The notes: generated from the sequence alone by a model not told the origin. A DNA stretch of 44,093 nucleotides from Nitrospinota bacterium (GCA_016212275.1 JACRGR010000008.1:1-44093), one strand, 5' to 3'. Positions 8,741 through 17,866 are shown, numbered from the stretch's first letter. Made by a program: numbers and translations.

Positions 8741-9676
8741 TCAGATGGATTTCGTATCCACAAGCGTGACCAGCCGCTCGATCTCCGGCTTGGTGATGAA
8801 GTCCACCGCACCCAGCGATGCCCACTTGACCCGGTTTTCCTTTGAGACCATCGAGGAAAAGACCACAATCGGCACATCCCTCAACTGTTTGATGGCCTTC
8901 AGCTTGGTCAGCAGGTGCAGGCCGTCCATCTGCGGCATTTCCACGTCGGTGACGATCAGGTTCACATAGCGGTTGATGGGCAGTTTCCGCCGCTCCGCGT
9001 CTTCGGCGATGTTGGACAGCTTTTTCAGCGCCTCCACACCGTTGGACGCGGAAAACACGCGGTACCCCGCCTGTTTGAGCAGTTCCACGATCTTCTTGCG
9101 GATGAAGTTGGAGTCCTCGGCGATGAACACCGTCTTGCCGGAACGGGAGGCGGACTTCCTGATGGTCGTTTTATCGAAACTCACCTCCGGGTTCATCTCC
9201 GCCACGATACGCTCGAAATCGAGGAGCATCAGTATTTTTTCGTCGAACTTCACGATGCCGGTCACGCACTCGCGCTCCGCCTGGTTCATCAGGCCGGAGG
9301 GGGATTCCACTTTCTCCCACGAAAGGCGGTGGATGCGCGCCACGGAATGGACAAGAAAGCCGGTGACGACGGTATTGAACTCGGTGATGATCACGCGGTC
9401 GCCGCGGTTATCCGGATCGGCCTTGTTCAGCCATTTCGGGAGGTCAATGATCGGGATGATGCGCCCCCGCAGGTTGATGACCCCAACGATGGTTGGGTTC
9501 GTGCGGGGGACCTCCGCGAACCTTTCAGGGCATTTGATGATCTCGCGCACTTTGGCGACGTTCACGCCGTAAAAGCCCTGCCTGAGTTCCCCTTTTTCGT
9601 CCTTCTGGTTTATCTGGAACTCGACTATCTCAAGCTCGTTCGTGCCGCTTTCCAGCAATATCCCGGTCTGGGCCAT
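8741..9676 (-). CDS. cheV: CheV-type chemotaxis coupling protein (CheW plus receiver)
   Basis: This 311-residue cytoplasmic protein joins a CheW-like coupling domain (about residues 10-165, with GVINLRGRIIPIIDLP) to a response-regulator receiver (about 180-311). The receiver has the acidic pair in IAEDSNF, a phosphoacceptor Asp near residue 244 in VTDVEMPQMDG, Ser in VVFSSM and Lys near 296 in FITKPE. CheV links chemoreceptors to CheA, and its phosphorylation is thought to help adaptation. ATG 9676 has an AGGAGG site upstream at slightly long spacing. It implies a motile cell; no other che gene is in the window. The next gene downstream starts 5 bases after its stop. Confidence 0.93.
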   Translation of the reverse strand: MAQTGILLESGTNELEIVEFQINQKDEKGELRQGFYGVNVAKVREIIKCPERFAEVPRTNPTIVGVINLRGRIIPIIDLPKWLNKADPDNRGDRVIITEFNTVVTGFLVHSVARIHRLSWEKVESPSGLMNQAERECVTGIVKFDEKILMLLDFERIVAEMNPEVSFDKTTIRKSASRSGKTVFIAEDSNFIRKKIVELLKQAGYRVFSASNGVEALKKLSNIAEDAERRKLPINRYVNLIVTDVEMPQMDGLHLLTKLKAIKQLRDVPIVVFSSMVSKENRVKWASLGAVDFITKPEIERLVTLVDTKSI

Positions 9677-9731
9677 TGTGCCTTCCCCCTCCTGTATGGA
9701 GACTAGAATCTACCCTATTGGACGGGCATTT

Positions 9732-10088
9732 TCAAATTTCAGGCGGAAATGGGGGAATCAATGGCTCAAGCGTCCTCACGAGGGCGGGAATACCTGTCTG
9801 GGTCAGTTCCCATAATTTATCCTGCTTGATGTCGCCATAATCGTGGACAAGCACATTACGTTAGGCGATCATCCCGCTCCAGGGAATTTCAGGATGGTCC
9901 TCTTTGAACGATGTGGACACCCTGCGGGACGCCTCACCGATGAGTTCAATATTGCGTTCAACAGCCGACTGGAGCAAATCGCTGGAAAGGTAGTCGTGAT
10001 ATCGTTTCCCTTTGACGAATTCGATGACCTTTTTTCCCGCCTCCAGCATATCCAGGAGGTAAGCGGGATCCCTCTTATCCATTGGCAT
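9732..10088 (-). pseudogene. hepT: HepT-like toxin with an in-frame TAA before its catalytic motif
   Basis: The frame starts at ATG 10088 and reads MPMDKRDPAYLLDMLEAGKK onward as a HepT/DUF86 HEPN protein, ending at a TAA at 9861-9863 after 75 residues. Reading past that codon in the same frame restores the rest of the family. It begins RNVLVHDY, the RX4HXY ribonuclease motif, continues through LWELTQTGIPALVRTLEP and ends at TGA 9732-9734. The restored length, about 118 residues, is normal. One nonsense codon therefore removes the whole active site and the tyrosine that MntA AMPylates. The codon aligns with a position often Leu, Phe or Met in homologues, and TTA to TAA is a single change. It overlaps mntA by 14 bases. 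A sequencing error or recoding cannot be excluded. Confidence 0.85.
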
Positions 10089-10383
10089 GGATAGTTTCCC
10101 TGGTAGTCAGAATTTCATGGCGGCGGAAGGGATTTTTAAGCCATTTTTTCTCCACCAGATCCACCTCCCTGCCGAAGATACCCTTCAGTTCCTCCTTCAT
10201 TGCCACGATGTCCAAAAGGCTCCATTGAGACCTCTCCTCGAAGGTAACGAGAACATCAACGTCGCTGTCGGGCCTGAAATCCTCGCGCAAGACGGAGCCG
10301 AATAGGGAAAATTCGGTGATCTTCCACTTCCGGCAGAAACCGGCAACTTTTTCGTTCGGGACATCTATCCGTATGTTCGCCAT
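10075..10383 (-). CDS. mntA: MntA-type minimal nucleotidyltransferase antitoxin
   Basis: This 102-residue minimal nucleotidyltransferase has the MNT signature GSX10DXD (GSVLREDFRPDSDVD, about residues 29-43) and a third acidic residue in REVDLVEKK. In characterised MntA/HepT modules it neutralises HepT by AMPylating the Tyr of the RX4HXY motif. Here the gene appears intact and is followed with a 14-base overlap by the nonsense-interrupted HepT frame, so the antitoxin may have no active target. The ATG at 10383 has no strong ribosome site. The gene lies 47 bases downstream of the GAF gene that closes the dcw cluster and could be read through from it. Confidence 0.88.
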   Translation of the reverse strand: MANIRIDVPNEKVAGFCRKWKITEFSLFGSVLREDFRPDSDVDVLVTFEERSQWSLLDIVAMKEELKGIFGREVDLVEKKWLKNPFRRHEILTTRETIHANG

Positions 10384-10430
10384 CCGATACCCATACTAGC
10401 AAAGTATCCAGCCAAATGCCCTTCCGGCGG

Positions 10431-11132
10431 CTACCCCCGCCCAATACCGGTGGTTTTTTCCAAGTTACCATCGGAGGGTAGAGCAGGTAGCGCCTCTAAA
10501 GTGGGCGCGGATATGCCTTCCGGGACAAGATGCCGCAGGCGCAGGTTCACCAGCGCCAGCGCCAATATCTGCGCCAGCCGCCGCAGGTAATCGGTGGCGG
10601 CCCCCTCCTGGTAGCGCACCGGGTCGTTGCTCCCCAAGTTCAGCGTGCCCACATACGCGCCGTCGTACACCAGAGGGATGAGCGCCTCGGAGCGTATCCG
10701 CTTCAGTTCGCGGATGCCGAAAAAGTGCACCGAGCCGTGTTCCAGCCTGCCGCGCAAAACGGGGCCGGAATGCATGGAAAATATTTCCCCCAGCTTTTCG
10801 GACGGCAGAAAGAACAGGCGGTCCGCCGTGAGCGACGGGATATGTTGCGGCGCCACCGCGGGCATAAGCTGGCGGAAATCGTCCGACAGGCAGAAGGTGG
10901 CGGAGGAGATGCCGAACCATTCCTTGATCGCCGACGACACGCGCGCGACAAGGTTCTCCAAGTCGCCGCATTGCAGTACCAGATCCCCCATCTCGTCTAT
11001 TTTCTGCTGTATCTCCGCGTTGCGCTTCGAGGTGGTGATGAGTTGCTTGAGGTTGTTCCGCAATACCATCACGTCCCTGCGCAGGGTGGTGTTGCTAATC
11101 TTGCTGGCCAATACGAGGTTGCGTTTATTCAT
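10431..11132 (-). CDS. GAF-domain, DUF484-like protein downstream of ftsZ
   Basis: This 233-residue soluble protein has an N-terminal helical segment (residues 1-55, many Lys, Arg and Gln, likely coiled coil) followed by a GAF/DUF484-like domain (about 55-205) with VARVSSAIKEWFGISSATF, ALIPLVYDGAYVGTLNLGS and YLRRLAQILALALVNLRL. The C-terminal tail is Pro/Gly rich. DUF484 and GAF proteins bind small ligands, but the ligand and role are unknown here. The ATG at 11132 follows GGGAG at acceptable spacing and lies 15 bases after the ftsZ stop, so it is probably the last gene of the dcw operon. That position suggests co-expression with division genes, not a proven division role. Confidence 0.75.
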   Translation of the reverse strand: MNKRNLVLASKISNTTLRRDVMVLRNNLKQLITTSKRNAEIQQKIDEMGDLVLQCGDLENLVARVSSAIKEWFGISSATFCLSDDFRQLMPAVAPQHIPSLTADRLFFLPSEKLGEIFSMHSGPVLRGRLEHGSVHFFGIRELKRIRSEALIPLVYDGAYVGTLNLGSNDPVRYQEGAATDYLRRLAQILALALVNLRLRHLVPEGISAPTLEALPALPSDGNLEKTTGIGRG

Positions 11133-11147
11133 GTTCGCCCCGCTCCC

Positions 11148-12413
11148 TTAATCGGCCTGCCGGTGGCGGATGAACGCCGGGATGTCCAGTTCCTCGGCGA
11201 AATCGTTGATGTCCAGCGCCACCAGCGTTTTCTTGTCCACCATTTTCCCGTTGTACGGTATCTGCGATATGGTGGCTTTTTGCGCCATCGGCTTGGGCGC
11301 GGCAACCTGGGCCGACTCCACCGTGATGGGCGCGGACGCCGGAGTGGCCGCCATTGGCGCGGGCGGGACCGCGGGCGCGACAAACGTGCGCGCCGGTTCT
11401 TTTTCCGCCGCGCCGCCGTGATTGAACCCCGTGGCGATGACGGTGACGAACAATTCATCCCTCAGCGATTCGTCTATCACCGCGCCGAAGATCACCTGCG
11501 CGTCGGGATGCGCCCCTTTCTGTATTTCCATCGCGGCGTCGTTCACGTCGAACAGGGTCATGTTCTCGCCGCCGGTGATGTTGATGAGTATCCCCCTGGC
11601 CCCTTCGATGGACGTGTCTTCCAGCAAGGGGGAGTGGATCGCCTTTTGCGCCGCCTCGCGCGCCCGGTTTTCGCCCGTGCCGATGCCGGTGCCCATGAGC
11701 GCCTGCCCCATTTCGGACATGATGGTCCCCACGTCGGCAAAGTCCACGTTCACCAGTCCTGGAACGGTGATGATGTTCGATATGCCCTTCACCGCGTTGC
11801 TCAGCACCTGGTCGGCGGTCTTGAACGCCTCGGTGAGGGTGGTCTTCTTATCCACCACGCCCAGCAGGCGCTGGTTCGGGATGGTGATGAGGGTATCCAC
11901 CGACTTGCTGAGTTCGCTCAGGCCGGTCTCCGCCTGCCGGCCCCGCCGCATGCCCTCGAACATGAAGGGCTTGGTGACCACGCCCACGGTGAGGATGTTC
12001 ATGCTTTTCGCCAGCGACGCGATGATGGGTGCCGCCCCCGTGCCGGTGCCGCCGCCCATGCCGGCGGTCACGAACACCATGTCCGCCCCTTCCAGCATCG
12101 CGCGGATGGCCTCGGCGTCTTCCATCGCCGCTTTTTTGCCCACTTCCGGGTTCGCTCCGGCGCCCAGGCCGCGCGTGAGCGCGCTACCGATCTGCATCTT
12201 CACCGGCACGCGCGATTTGGCCAACGCCTGCGCGTCGGTATTGCACACGATGAACTCCACGCCGTTGATCGCGTAGTCCATCATGGCCGCCACGGCGTTG
12301 CACCCGCCGCCGCCAACGCCCACCACCTTTATCTTGGCGTTGGAATACTGGTCCTTCGAAAAATCGAAGGCCGGCTGTATCGAATCCCCCATTTTTTCCT
12401 TGTCGAACACCAT
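11148..12413 (-). CDS. ftsZ: Cell division GTPase FtsZ
   Basis: FtsZ polymerises into the Z ring at midcell and recruits the divisome. The 421-residue protein has the nucleotide-binding N-domain ([13 protein letters not shown] near residues 33-45), the tubulin signature [10 protein letters not shown] near 108-117, and the T7-loop segment [16 protein letters not shown] that completes the GTPase site of the next subunit. A Pro/Ala-rich linker (about 335-390) leads to the conserved tail [11 protein letters not shown], which binds FtsA. ATG 12413 gives about 30 residues before the GTPase core; ATG 12392 (MGDSIQ) is an alternative. The 48 bases between ftsA and ftsZ are very AT-rich and could hold a local promoter or control mRNA stability. 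Confidence 0.98.
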   Translation of the reverse strand: MVFDKEKMGDSIQPAFDFSKDQYSNAKIKVVGVGGGGCNAVAAMMDYAINGVEFIVCNTDAQALAKSRVPVKMQIGSALTRGLGAGANPEVGKKAAMEDAEAIRAMLEGADMVFVTAGMGGGTGTGAAPIIASLAKSMNILTVGVVTKPFMFEGMRRGRQAETGLSELSKSVDTLITIPNQRLLGVVDKKTTLTEAFKTADQVLSNAVKGISNIITVPGLVNVDFADVGTIMSEMGQALMGTGIGTGENRAREAAQKAIHSPLLEDTSIEGARGILINITGGENMTLFDVNDAAMEIQKGAHPDAQVIFGAVIDESLRDELFVTVIATGFNHGGAAEKEPARTFVAPAVPPAPMAATPASAPITVESAQVAAPKPMAQKATISQIPYNGKMVDKKTLVALDINDFAEELDIPAFIRHRQAD

Positions 12414-12461
12414 ACCTTTTACCCCTAAAAAAATTGTTAATATTTTTTTATTACTTCATCC

Positions 12462-13700
12462 TCAAAAGAAGTCCTCTATCCACCCCTTCATTTTGTCCGT
12501 GATATTGTTAAACATGTTGCGCCCCTTGATCGGCTTCGGCTCGCCGCTCAACTTCTGCAGACGGTGGCCGAACAGCAGAAGGCCGACCGCCGTGGCATAC
12601 TGCGGCGAGTTCACCACGTCCACCAGGCCGCCCACCCCTTTCGGATTGCCGCGCCGCACCGGCAGGCCGAACACGCGCTCCGCCACGTCGGTTATCCCTT
12701 CCAGCATCGCCGTGCCGCCGGTGATCACCAGGCCGGACGGGATGACCCCCAGATACCCGCTGGTCTCCAGGTCGCGGTGGATCATCTGAAATATCTCGTC
12801 CACGCGCGGCTCGATGATCTCGCTCAGCACGTTCCGGCTGATGATGCGCGGCTCGCGCCCACCCATGCTCGGTATCTCCACCTGTTCGTCGCGCTTGACC
12901 AGCGTGCTCAACGCGCACCCGTACTTGCGCTTTATCTTTTCCGCTTCCGCCTGCGGGGTGCGAAGCCCTATCGCCAGGTCGTTCGTGATGTGGTTGCCGC
13001 CGATGGCGATGACCGACGTGTACCGCACCGAGTCCTCGGCGAACAGCGCCAGGTCCGCCGTGCCGCCGCCGATGTCCACCAGCGCCACTCCCAGATCGCG
13101 CTCATCGGTATCCAGCACCGATTCCGCCGAGGCCAACTGCTCCACGATAATGTCGTCCACGTCCAGCCCCGCGCGGTTCACCGAACGCACGATGTTCTGC
13201 GCCGACGTCACCGCGCCGGTGATGACGTGGATGCGCGCCTCCAGCCGCACGCCGGACATGCCGCGCGGCTCCTTGATGCCGCTCTGGCCGTCCAAAATGA
13301 ACTGCTGGGGGATGACGTGGATCACCTCGCGGTCCAGCGGGATGGCAACCGCCTTGGCCGCCTCTATCACCCGCTCCTTATCCATTTCCGTGACTTCCTT
13401 GTTCTTCACGGCGATGATGCCGTGGCTGTTGAACCCCTTGATGTGGCCCCCGGCGATGCCGACGTAGGCGGATTCGATCTCCACGCCCGCCATCAGTTCC
13501 GCCTCTTCCACGGCGGACTTGATGGACTCCACCGTGCTCTCGATATTCACCACCACGCCCTTGTTCAGGCCCTTGGAGGGATGGGTGCCAATGCCGATGA
13601 TGTCCAGCCCGCCCCCTTCGCCCACTTCGGCGATGACGCAACAAATCTTCGTCGTGCCGAGGTCGAGGCCCGTTATCACCTGTTTTTCCTTTTTCGCCAT
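12462..13700 (-). CDS. ftsA: Cell division actin-like ATPase FtsA
   Basis: FtsA tethers FtsZ to the membrane and activates septal wall synthesis. This 412-residue protein has the actin-fold phosphate-1 motif GLDLGTTKICCVIAE near the N-terminus, the 1C-domain region (VVNIESTVESIKSAVEEAELMAG), the phosphate-2 block VALVDIGGGTADLALF and the adenosine motif GLVITGGTAMLEGI. It ends in the amphipathic membrane-targeting helix DKMKGWIEDFF. ATG 13700 is chosen because MAKKEKQVITG matches the family start and a GGGGGTGATGGC stretch precedes it. The frame is open further upstream but without homology. It begins 4 bases after the ftsQ stop. Confidence 0.98.
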   Translation of the reverse strand: MAKKEKQVITGLDLGTTKICCVIAEVGEGGGLDIIGIGTHPSKGLNKGVVVNIESTVESIKSAVEEAELMAGVEIESAYVGIAGGHIKGFNSHGIIAVKNKEVTEMDKERVIEAAKAVAIPLDREVIHVIPQQFILDGQSGIKEPRGMSGVRLEARIHVITGAVTSAQNIVRSVNRAGLDVDDIIVEQLASAESVLDTDERDLGVALVDIGGGTADLALFAEDSVRYTSVIAIGGNHITNDLAIGLRTPQAEAEKIKRKYGCALSTLVKRDEQVEIPSMGGREPRIISRNVLSEIIEPRVDEIFQMIHRDLETSGYLGVIPSGLVITGGTAMLEGITDVAERVFGLPVRRGNPKGVGGLVDVVNSPQYATAVGLLLFGHRLQKLSGEPKPIKGRNMFNNITDKMKGWIEDFF

Positions 13701-13704
13701 GCCA

Positions 13705-14571
13705 TCACCCCCTGTGATCGTTACCGTCTCTCGACGGCTGGTTATCGCCCCGGATGCCCACCACCTGGTCCCTGAACGACAGGTCCCAGCCGATGAAACG
13801 CAGGCCCATATCACCCGATATGTCGCGCGCGCTCAGATACTCGTAAAACTTCTCCTCCCACAGTTCCTTGTCCGGGCCGAACCGCAGGAAAAGCCCTCCG
13901 GCGGTATGCACCTCGATCCGCTCCGGGTTGCCAACGTCAACGCTCGTCGGCCTGTCGCCATACTTCGTGTCCAGCGCGAAGAGGCTTGTGATACGTTCCA
14001 CGTCGGCCAGCCGGGGGTCGGTGATCCGCTCCCCCGCGACGCCCGCGCCGGAAAGCCCCCGAATGAGGAACGAGGCGTTCGGTCCCGCGGCCTCTTCGAT
14101 GAGGACGTTCTTCGCGTCCATCTGAAACAGCTTACCGTTCACAAACACCGCGGACGCGGGCTTGCGCTCCACCACGGTCACTTCCGCCGTATCGGGCAAT
14201 TTCAGGCGGATGGACACGGTATCCACTTCCGGGAACTGCTCCAGCATTTGCGTGGCGCGCTCGATGTCCCGCGTGAAGATGTTGCCGGACAACAGCGGCG
14301 CGACAATGCCGCGCACATGCCGCTCGTCCAGCTTGTGCAACCCGGCAACGGTGATGGTCTTCACCGTGAAGTACCGGATACCGCTAATGGACTTGTACAG
14401 CACCACCGCGCCCGCAACGGCGGCGGAGGTGAACAGCAGGACCAGCAGGAGCTTTCCCGCCGCCTTGAGCCTTTGCCGCGGTTTCACGCGGTTCTGCGCG
14501 GACGGCTCGGTAAAGCGGCCCCGCAGGCGTGTGCGGCCAATGGTCCTGTTCGCGTTCGTCACGGCGATCAT
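13705..14571 (-). CDS. ftsQ: Cell division protein FtsQ
   Basis: FtsQ is a bitopic membrane protein that links FtsL/FtsB to the early divisome. The 288 residues show a basic cytoplasmic tail, one hydrophobic helix (about 38-60, LLLVLLFTSAAVAGAVVLY), a POTRA domain (YFTVKTITVAGLHKLDERHV, about 68-140) with the typical VSIRLKLPDTAEVTVVERKPAS strand, and an FtsQ beta domain with RFGPDKELWEEKFYEYL. The last residues are hydrophilic and poorly conserved. Its ATG overlaps the murB TGA in an ATGA junction. Position between murB and ftsA is the standard dcw order. Confidence 0.94.
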   Translation of the reverse strand: MIAVTNANRTIGRTRLRGRFTEPSAQNRVKPRQRLKAAGKLLLVLLFTSAAVAGAVVLYKSISGIRYFTVKTITVAGLHKLDERHVRGIVAPLLSGNIFTRDIERATQMLEQFPEVDTVSIRLKLPDTAEVTVVERKPASAVFVNGKLFQMDAKNVLIEEAAGPNASFLIRGLSGAGVAGERITDPRLADVERITSLFALDTKYGDRPTSVDVGNPERIEVHTAGGLFLRFGPDKELWEEKFYEYLSARDISGDMGLRFIGWDLSFRDQVVGIRGDNQPSRDGNDHRG

Positions 14572-15428
14572 GGTAAAAAATTCCCCATAAGTTTTATTTC
14601 CCGTTCAAGCCGGATGCCGGTCTTTTCCAGCACCGCGGCCTCCACCGTTTCAATAAGCTCCTTCACCTGCGCGGCGGTGGCGTTCCCCAGGTTCACGATG
14701 AAGTTTGCGTGTTTTTCGCTCACCTGCGCGTCCCCCACGCGAAGCCCTTTCAGCCCCAGGCCGTCTATGATCTTTCCGGCATGCCCCCCCGGCGGGTTCT
14801 TGAACACCGAACCGGCGGAGGGCAATTCCAGCGGCTGGCTGTTTTTGCGCGCCTCGTCCCATTCCTTCATCTTCCCCAATATCTCTTTCGGCGCGCCATG
14901 CGCCAGGCGGAACGTGGCGGAAACCACCACCGCCCCTTCCGGCAACGCGCTGGACCGATACGAAAGCCCCAGGTCCGCCGCCGCCACATCCTCGAAACGG
15001 CCATCCACCAACAGCCGCGCGCTCGTCAGGCAGTCCTTCACCTCCGCGCCGTGCGCCCCGGCGTTCATCACCACCGCGCCGCCCACCGAACCGGGAATGC
15101 CGAAAGCGAACTCCAGGCCGCCCATGGACGAACGGTACGCCCAACGCGAAAGCGCGGTAAGGGAATATCCCGCGCCCGCCGTCACCAGCGCCGCGCCGCC
15201 GCCCGCTATGGCGCATCCCACGTCGTCGAACGCCTCCATCGAAATAACGGCAGGCACTCCGGCGTCGGCGACCAGCAGATTGGACCCGCCGCCAAGTATC
15301 CCCGCGCGCGGATAATCGCGCACCGCCGCGGCAAGCTCTTCCTCTGTCCGGGGCGCGGCGAATATCGCCGCTTTCCCGCCGATGCGGAATGTGGTCAACC
15401 GGTCCATCGGCTCGTCTTTCTTAATCAT
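14568..15428 (-). CDS. murB: UDP-N-acetylenolpyruvoylglucosamine reductase MurB
   Basis: MurB is an FAD enzyme that reduces UDP-GlcNAc-enolpyruvate to UDP-MurNAc with NADPH. The 286-residue sequence has the FAD-binding blocks TTFRIGGKAA, ILGGGSNLLVAD and GLEFAFGIPGSVGGAVVMNAGAHG, the catalytic Ser in LPSAGSVFKNP and the C-terminal Glu in GIRLEREIKLMG. These are the residues needed for hydride transfer and proton donation. ATG 15428 overlaps the murC stop by 8 bases; a second in-frame Met eight residues in (MDRLTTF) is a possible start. Its end overlaps ftsQ by 4 bases. Confidence 0.97.
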   Translation of the reverse strand: MIKKDEPMDRLTTFRIGGKAAIFAAPRTEEELAAAVRDYPRAGILGGGSNLLVADAGVPAVISMEAFDDVGCAIAGGGAALVTAGAGYSLTALSRWAYRSSMGGLEFAFGIPGSVGGAVVMNAGAHGAEVKDCLTSARLLVDGRFEDVAAADLGLSYRSSALPEGAVVVSATFRLAHGAPKEILGKMKEWDEARKNSQPLELPSAGSVFKNPPGGHAGKIIDGLGLKGLRVGDAQVSEKHANFIVNLGNATAAQVKELIETVEAAVLEKTGIRLEREIKLMGNFLP

Positions 15429-16794
15429 TCTTTACGAATGCCTCCCCTTGTTTGTACACGTCGCCCGCTCCCATCGTGAGCAGGATGTCGCCTTCCTTCA
15501 GATGGCTTTTCAGCCACCCCTGCACGCCATCCACGCTTTCCAGGCACGTCACGTCCGGGTGGCCGGTGGCCTTCACCCCGTCGGCGATCTGTCCGGCGCT
15601 GACCCCTTCTATAGGCGATTCCCCCGCCGCGTAGATCGGCATGAGCGCCAGCACGTCGGCATCGGCGAACGCGCCGAAGAATTCCTCCAGGCAGTCGCGC
15701 GTGCGGGTGTAGCGGTGCGGCTGGAACAGCGTTACCAGCCGTTTTCCCTTGTGTCCTTCGCGGATGCCTTTTATCGTCGCGCGTATCTCGGTGGGGTGAT
15801 GCCCGTAGTCGTCTATCACCATTACGCCATTCCTCGTTCCCTTGGGTTCCGAGCGCCGCCCGATGCCGGAAAACTTTTTTAGCGCGTCGGCGGCGGTGCG
15901 GAAATCAATGCCGAGCAGGAGCGCCACCTGTATCGCCGCCAGCGAATTGAGCACGTTGTGCCTGCCGGGGATGTGCAGTTCCACGCGCCCCAGCTCGCCG
16001 TCCTTGTCCGACACGGTGAACGCGGAGCCAACGCCCTCCAGCACCGCGTAATCGTGCGCCATCAGGTCGCACGCCTTGGAGAACCCGTAGGTGATGAACC
16101 GCTTGTTCATCCTCGGAACGAAGGAGCGCAGGACCGGGTCGTCGCCGCAGGCCACGGTGGCCCCGAAGAACGGCACCTTGTTGCAGAACTGGTAGAACGC
16201 CTTCTCGATGTTCTCCACCGTCTTGTAATGGTCCAGGTGTTCCGCGTCTATGTTCGTCACCACCGCGATGGTGGGGGAAAGGGTCAGGAAGGAGCCGTCG
16301 CTTTCGTCCGCCTCCGCCACCAGGTATTCCCCTTTGCCCAGTTTCGCGCCGGACTCGAACCGCTTCACGCGTCCGCCGATGATCGCCGTGGGGTCGAGTC
16401 CCGCTTCGGAAAGCACGGTGGCGACGAGTGTGGAGGTGGTGGTCTTGCCGTGCGCGCCGGCCACGGCAATCCCTTCCTTCATCCGCATAAGCTCCCCCAG
16501 CATTTCGGCGCGGGGGATCACCGGTATCTTGCGTTCTCGCGCGGCCACCACTTCCGGGTTCTCGCGGCTGACGGCGGAGGAAATAACGATCACCTCGGCC
16601 TCGCCGATGTTTTCCGCCGCGTGGCCGATGGCGATCTTCGCCCCCAGCCCTTCCAGCCTTTTCACCGTGTCGGAGCGCGCCAGATCCGAGCCTTGCACCA
16701 GATGCCCCATGTTCACCAAAATCTCGGCGATGCCGCTCATGCCGGAGCCGCCGATGCCCACGAAATGAATTTTCCGTTGCCGCTTGAAGCTCAC
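15421..16794 (-). CDS. murC: UDP-N-acetylmuramate-L-alanine ligase MurC
   Basis: MurC adds L-Ala to UDP-MurNAc, the first amino acid of the stem peptide. The 457-residue protein has all three Mur ligase domains: the N-terminal Rossmann motif HFVGIGGSGMSGIAE, the ATP loop GAHGKTTTSTL near residue 115, the acidic AEADESDGSF segment and the C-domain HHPTEIRAT with LFQPHRYTRTRD. The start is GTG at 16794, whose GTGA overlaps the murG stop. The usual MSFKRQRKIHFVG leader supports this start. No ddl gene or ddl fusion follows. Confidence 0.98.
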   Translation of the reverse strand: MSFKRQRKIHFVGIGGSGMSGIAEILVNMGHLVQGSDLARSDTVKRLEGLGAKIAIGHAAENIGEAEVIVISSAVSRENPEVVAARERKIPVIPRAEMLGELMRMKEGIAVAGAHGKTTTSTLVATVLSEAGLDPTAIIGGRVKRFESGAKLGKGEYLVAEADESDGSFLTLSPTIAVVTNIDAEHLDHYKTVENIEKAFYQFCNKVPFFGATVACGDDPVLRSFVPRMNKRFITYGFSKACDLMAHDYAVLEGVGSAFTVSDKDGELGRVELHIPGRHNVLNSLAAIQVALLLGIDFRTAADALKKFSGIGRRSEPKGTRNGVMVIDDYGHHPTEIRATIKGIREGHKGKRLVTLFQPHRYTRTRDCLEEFFGAFADADVLALMPIYAAGESPIEGVSAGQIADGVKATGHPDVTCLESVDGVQGWLKSHLKEGDILLTMGAGDVYKQGEAFVKND

Positions 16795-17855
16795 GCGCCC
16801 TCCAGCATAGTCACGATGTCGCGCCCGATACGTTGCGCCGCGTCCGGTTTCGCCGCCACTTGCGCACCGGCGGACATTTTTCGCAAGGCTGGCCCGTCCG
16901 CCAGCAGTTCTTGCACCGCGGTGGCCAGTTTCGGGCCGCTCAATTCCGTATCAGCAACAACCAGCGCCGCGCCCGTTTCCGCCATCGCTTTCGCGTTGAG
17001 CTTTTGGTGTCCCCCCGCGCCGGGGAACGGCACCAGCACGGCGGGAAGCGCGGTAAGCGCCAGTTCGGTGCAGGTGGAAGCCCCCGCGCGCGCCACCGCC
17101 AGATGCGCTTTGCGCATCAGTTCCGCCACATTGTCGAAAAACGGGGCGACCACCGCGCCGGGCATTTCCCGCGCGTAGGCGGCCTTCACTTCCTCCGCGT
17201 CCCCCGCGCCCGTCTGGTGATAAACATCCAGCGGCTCGTTTTTCAAAAGCGGCAGGGCCGCCATCATCGCCCGGTTGATGGAGCGCGCCCCCTGGCTTCC
17301 GCCCATCACCAGCAGGGTTTTGCGCGGGGCGGCGAAATCCCGGTCCGCCGGGGGATAAAATCCGCTCCGCACCGGGTTCCCCGCCGTCACCACATCCACT
17401 CCCGGCAACCATTTGCCGGAACCGGCGAACGTGGCGTACACCCGCCGGGCTTTCCCCGCCAGTTTGCGCGTCACCAATCCCGGATACACGTTCTGCTCAA
17501 GCAGGAACAGCGGCACCCCGGAGAAGGCCGCCACAAGGCACGACGGGCCGGAAGCGTATCCGCCGCACCCGATCACGGCGTCCGGGCGGAACGCGCGCAC
17601 CGTTTTGACCGCATTCAGCACCGCGGACGGCAACATGAAAAGCGCCTTCATCAAATTCAACTTATCCTTCCGGTCAAACCCGCGCACTTCTATCCCCACA
17701 AACTCGAACCCCGCCGCCGGAACCGATCTCGCCTCCGGCCCCGCGGAGCTACCCACGAACAATACGGTATGCCCCATCTTTTTCAGTTCCCCGGCAAGCG
17801 CCAGCGCGGGAAAAATGTGCCCGCCCGTGCCGCCCGCCGTCACCAGCAGTCTCAT
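16791..17855 (-). CDS. murG: Lipid II synthase glycosyltransferase MurG
   Basis: MurG is a peripheral-membrane GT-B enzyme that moves GlcNAc from UDP-GlcNAc onto lipid I to form lipid II. The 354 residues begin with MRLLVTAGGTGGHIFPALALA, whose GGTGGH loop contacts lipid-linked substrate. They continue with VIGCGGYASGP, LLEQNVYPGLVTRKLA and the C-domain donor site VMGGSQGARSINR, AGASTCTELALTALPAVLVPFPGAGGHQKLNA. The ATG lies 11 bases after the ftsW stop. Length and motif order are standard. Confidence 0.98.
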   Translation of the reverse strand: MRLLVTAGGTGGHIFPALALAGELKKMGHTVLFVGSSAGPEARSVPAAGFEFVGIEVRGFDRKDKLNLMKALFMLPSAVLNAVKTVRAFRPDAVIGCGGYASGPSCLVAAFSGVPLFLLEQNVYPGLVTRKLAGKARRVYATFAGSGKWLPGVDVVTAGNPVRSGFYPPADRDFAAPRKTLLVMGGSQGARSINRAMMAALPLLKNEPLDVYHQTGAGDAEEVKAAYAREMPGAVVAPFFDNVAELMRKAHLAVARAGASTCTELALTALPAVLVPFPGAGGHQKLNAKAMAETGAALVVADTELSGPKLATAVQELLADGPALRKMSAGAQVAAKPDAAQRIGRDIVTMLEGA

Positions 17856-17866
17856 CCCCCGCTCCG

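Noticed and set aside
9861..9863. TAA as a reassigned sense codon
   Set aside because: TAA ends other genes normally here, such as murC and hicB, so the code is standard.
10530..12428. 632-codon plus-strand open frame across the GAF gene and ftsZ
   Set aside because: It is antisense to clearly conserved genes and has the biased Arg/His composition of a shadow frame.
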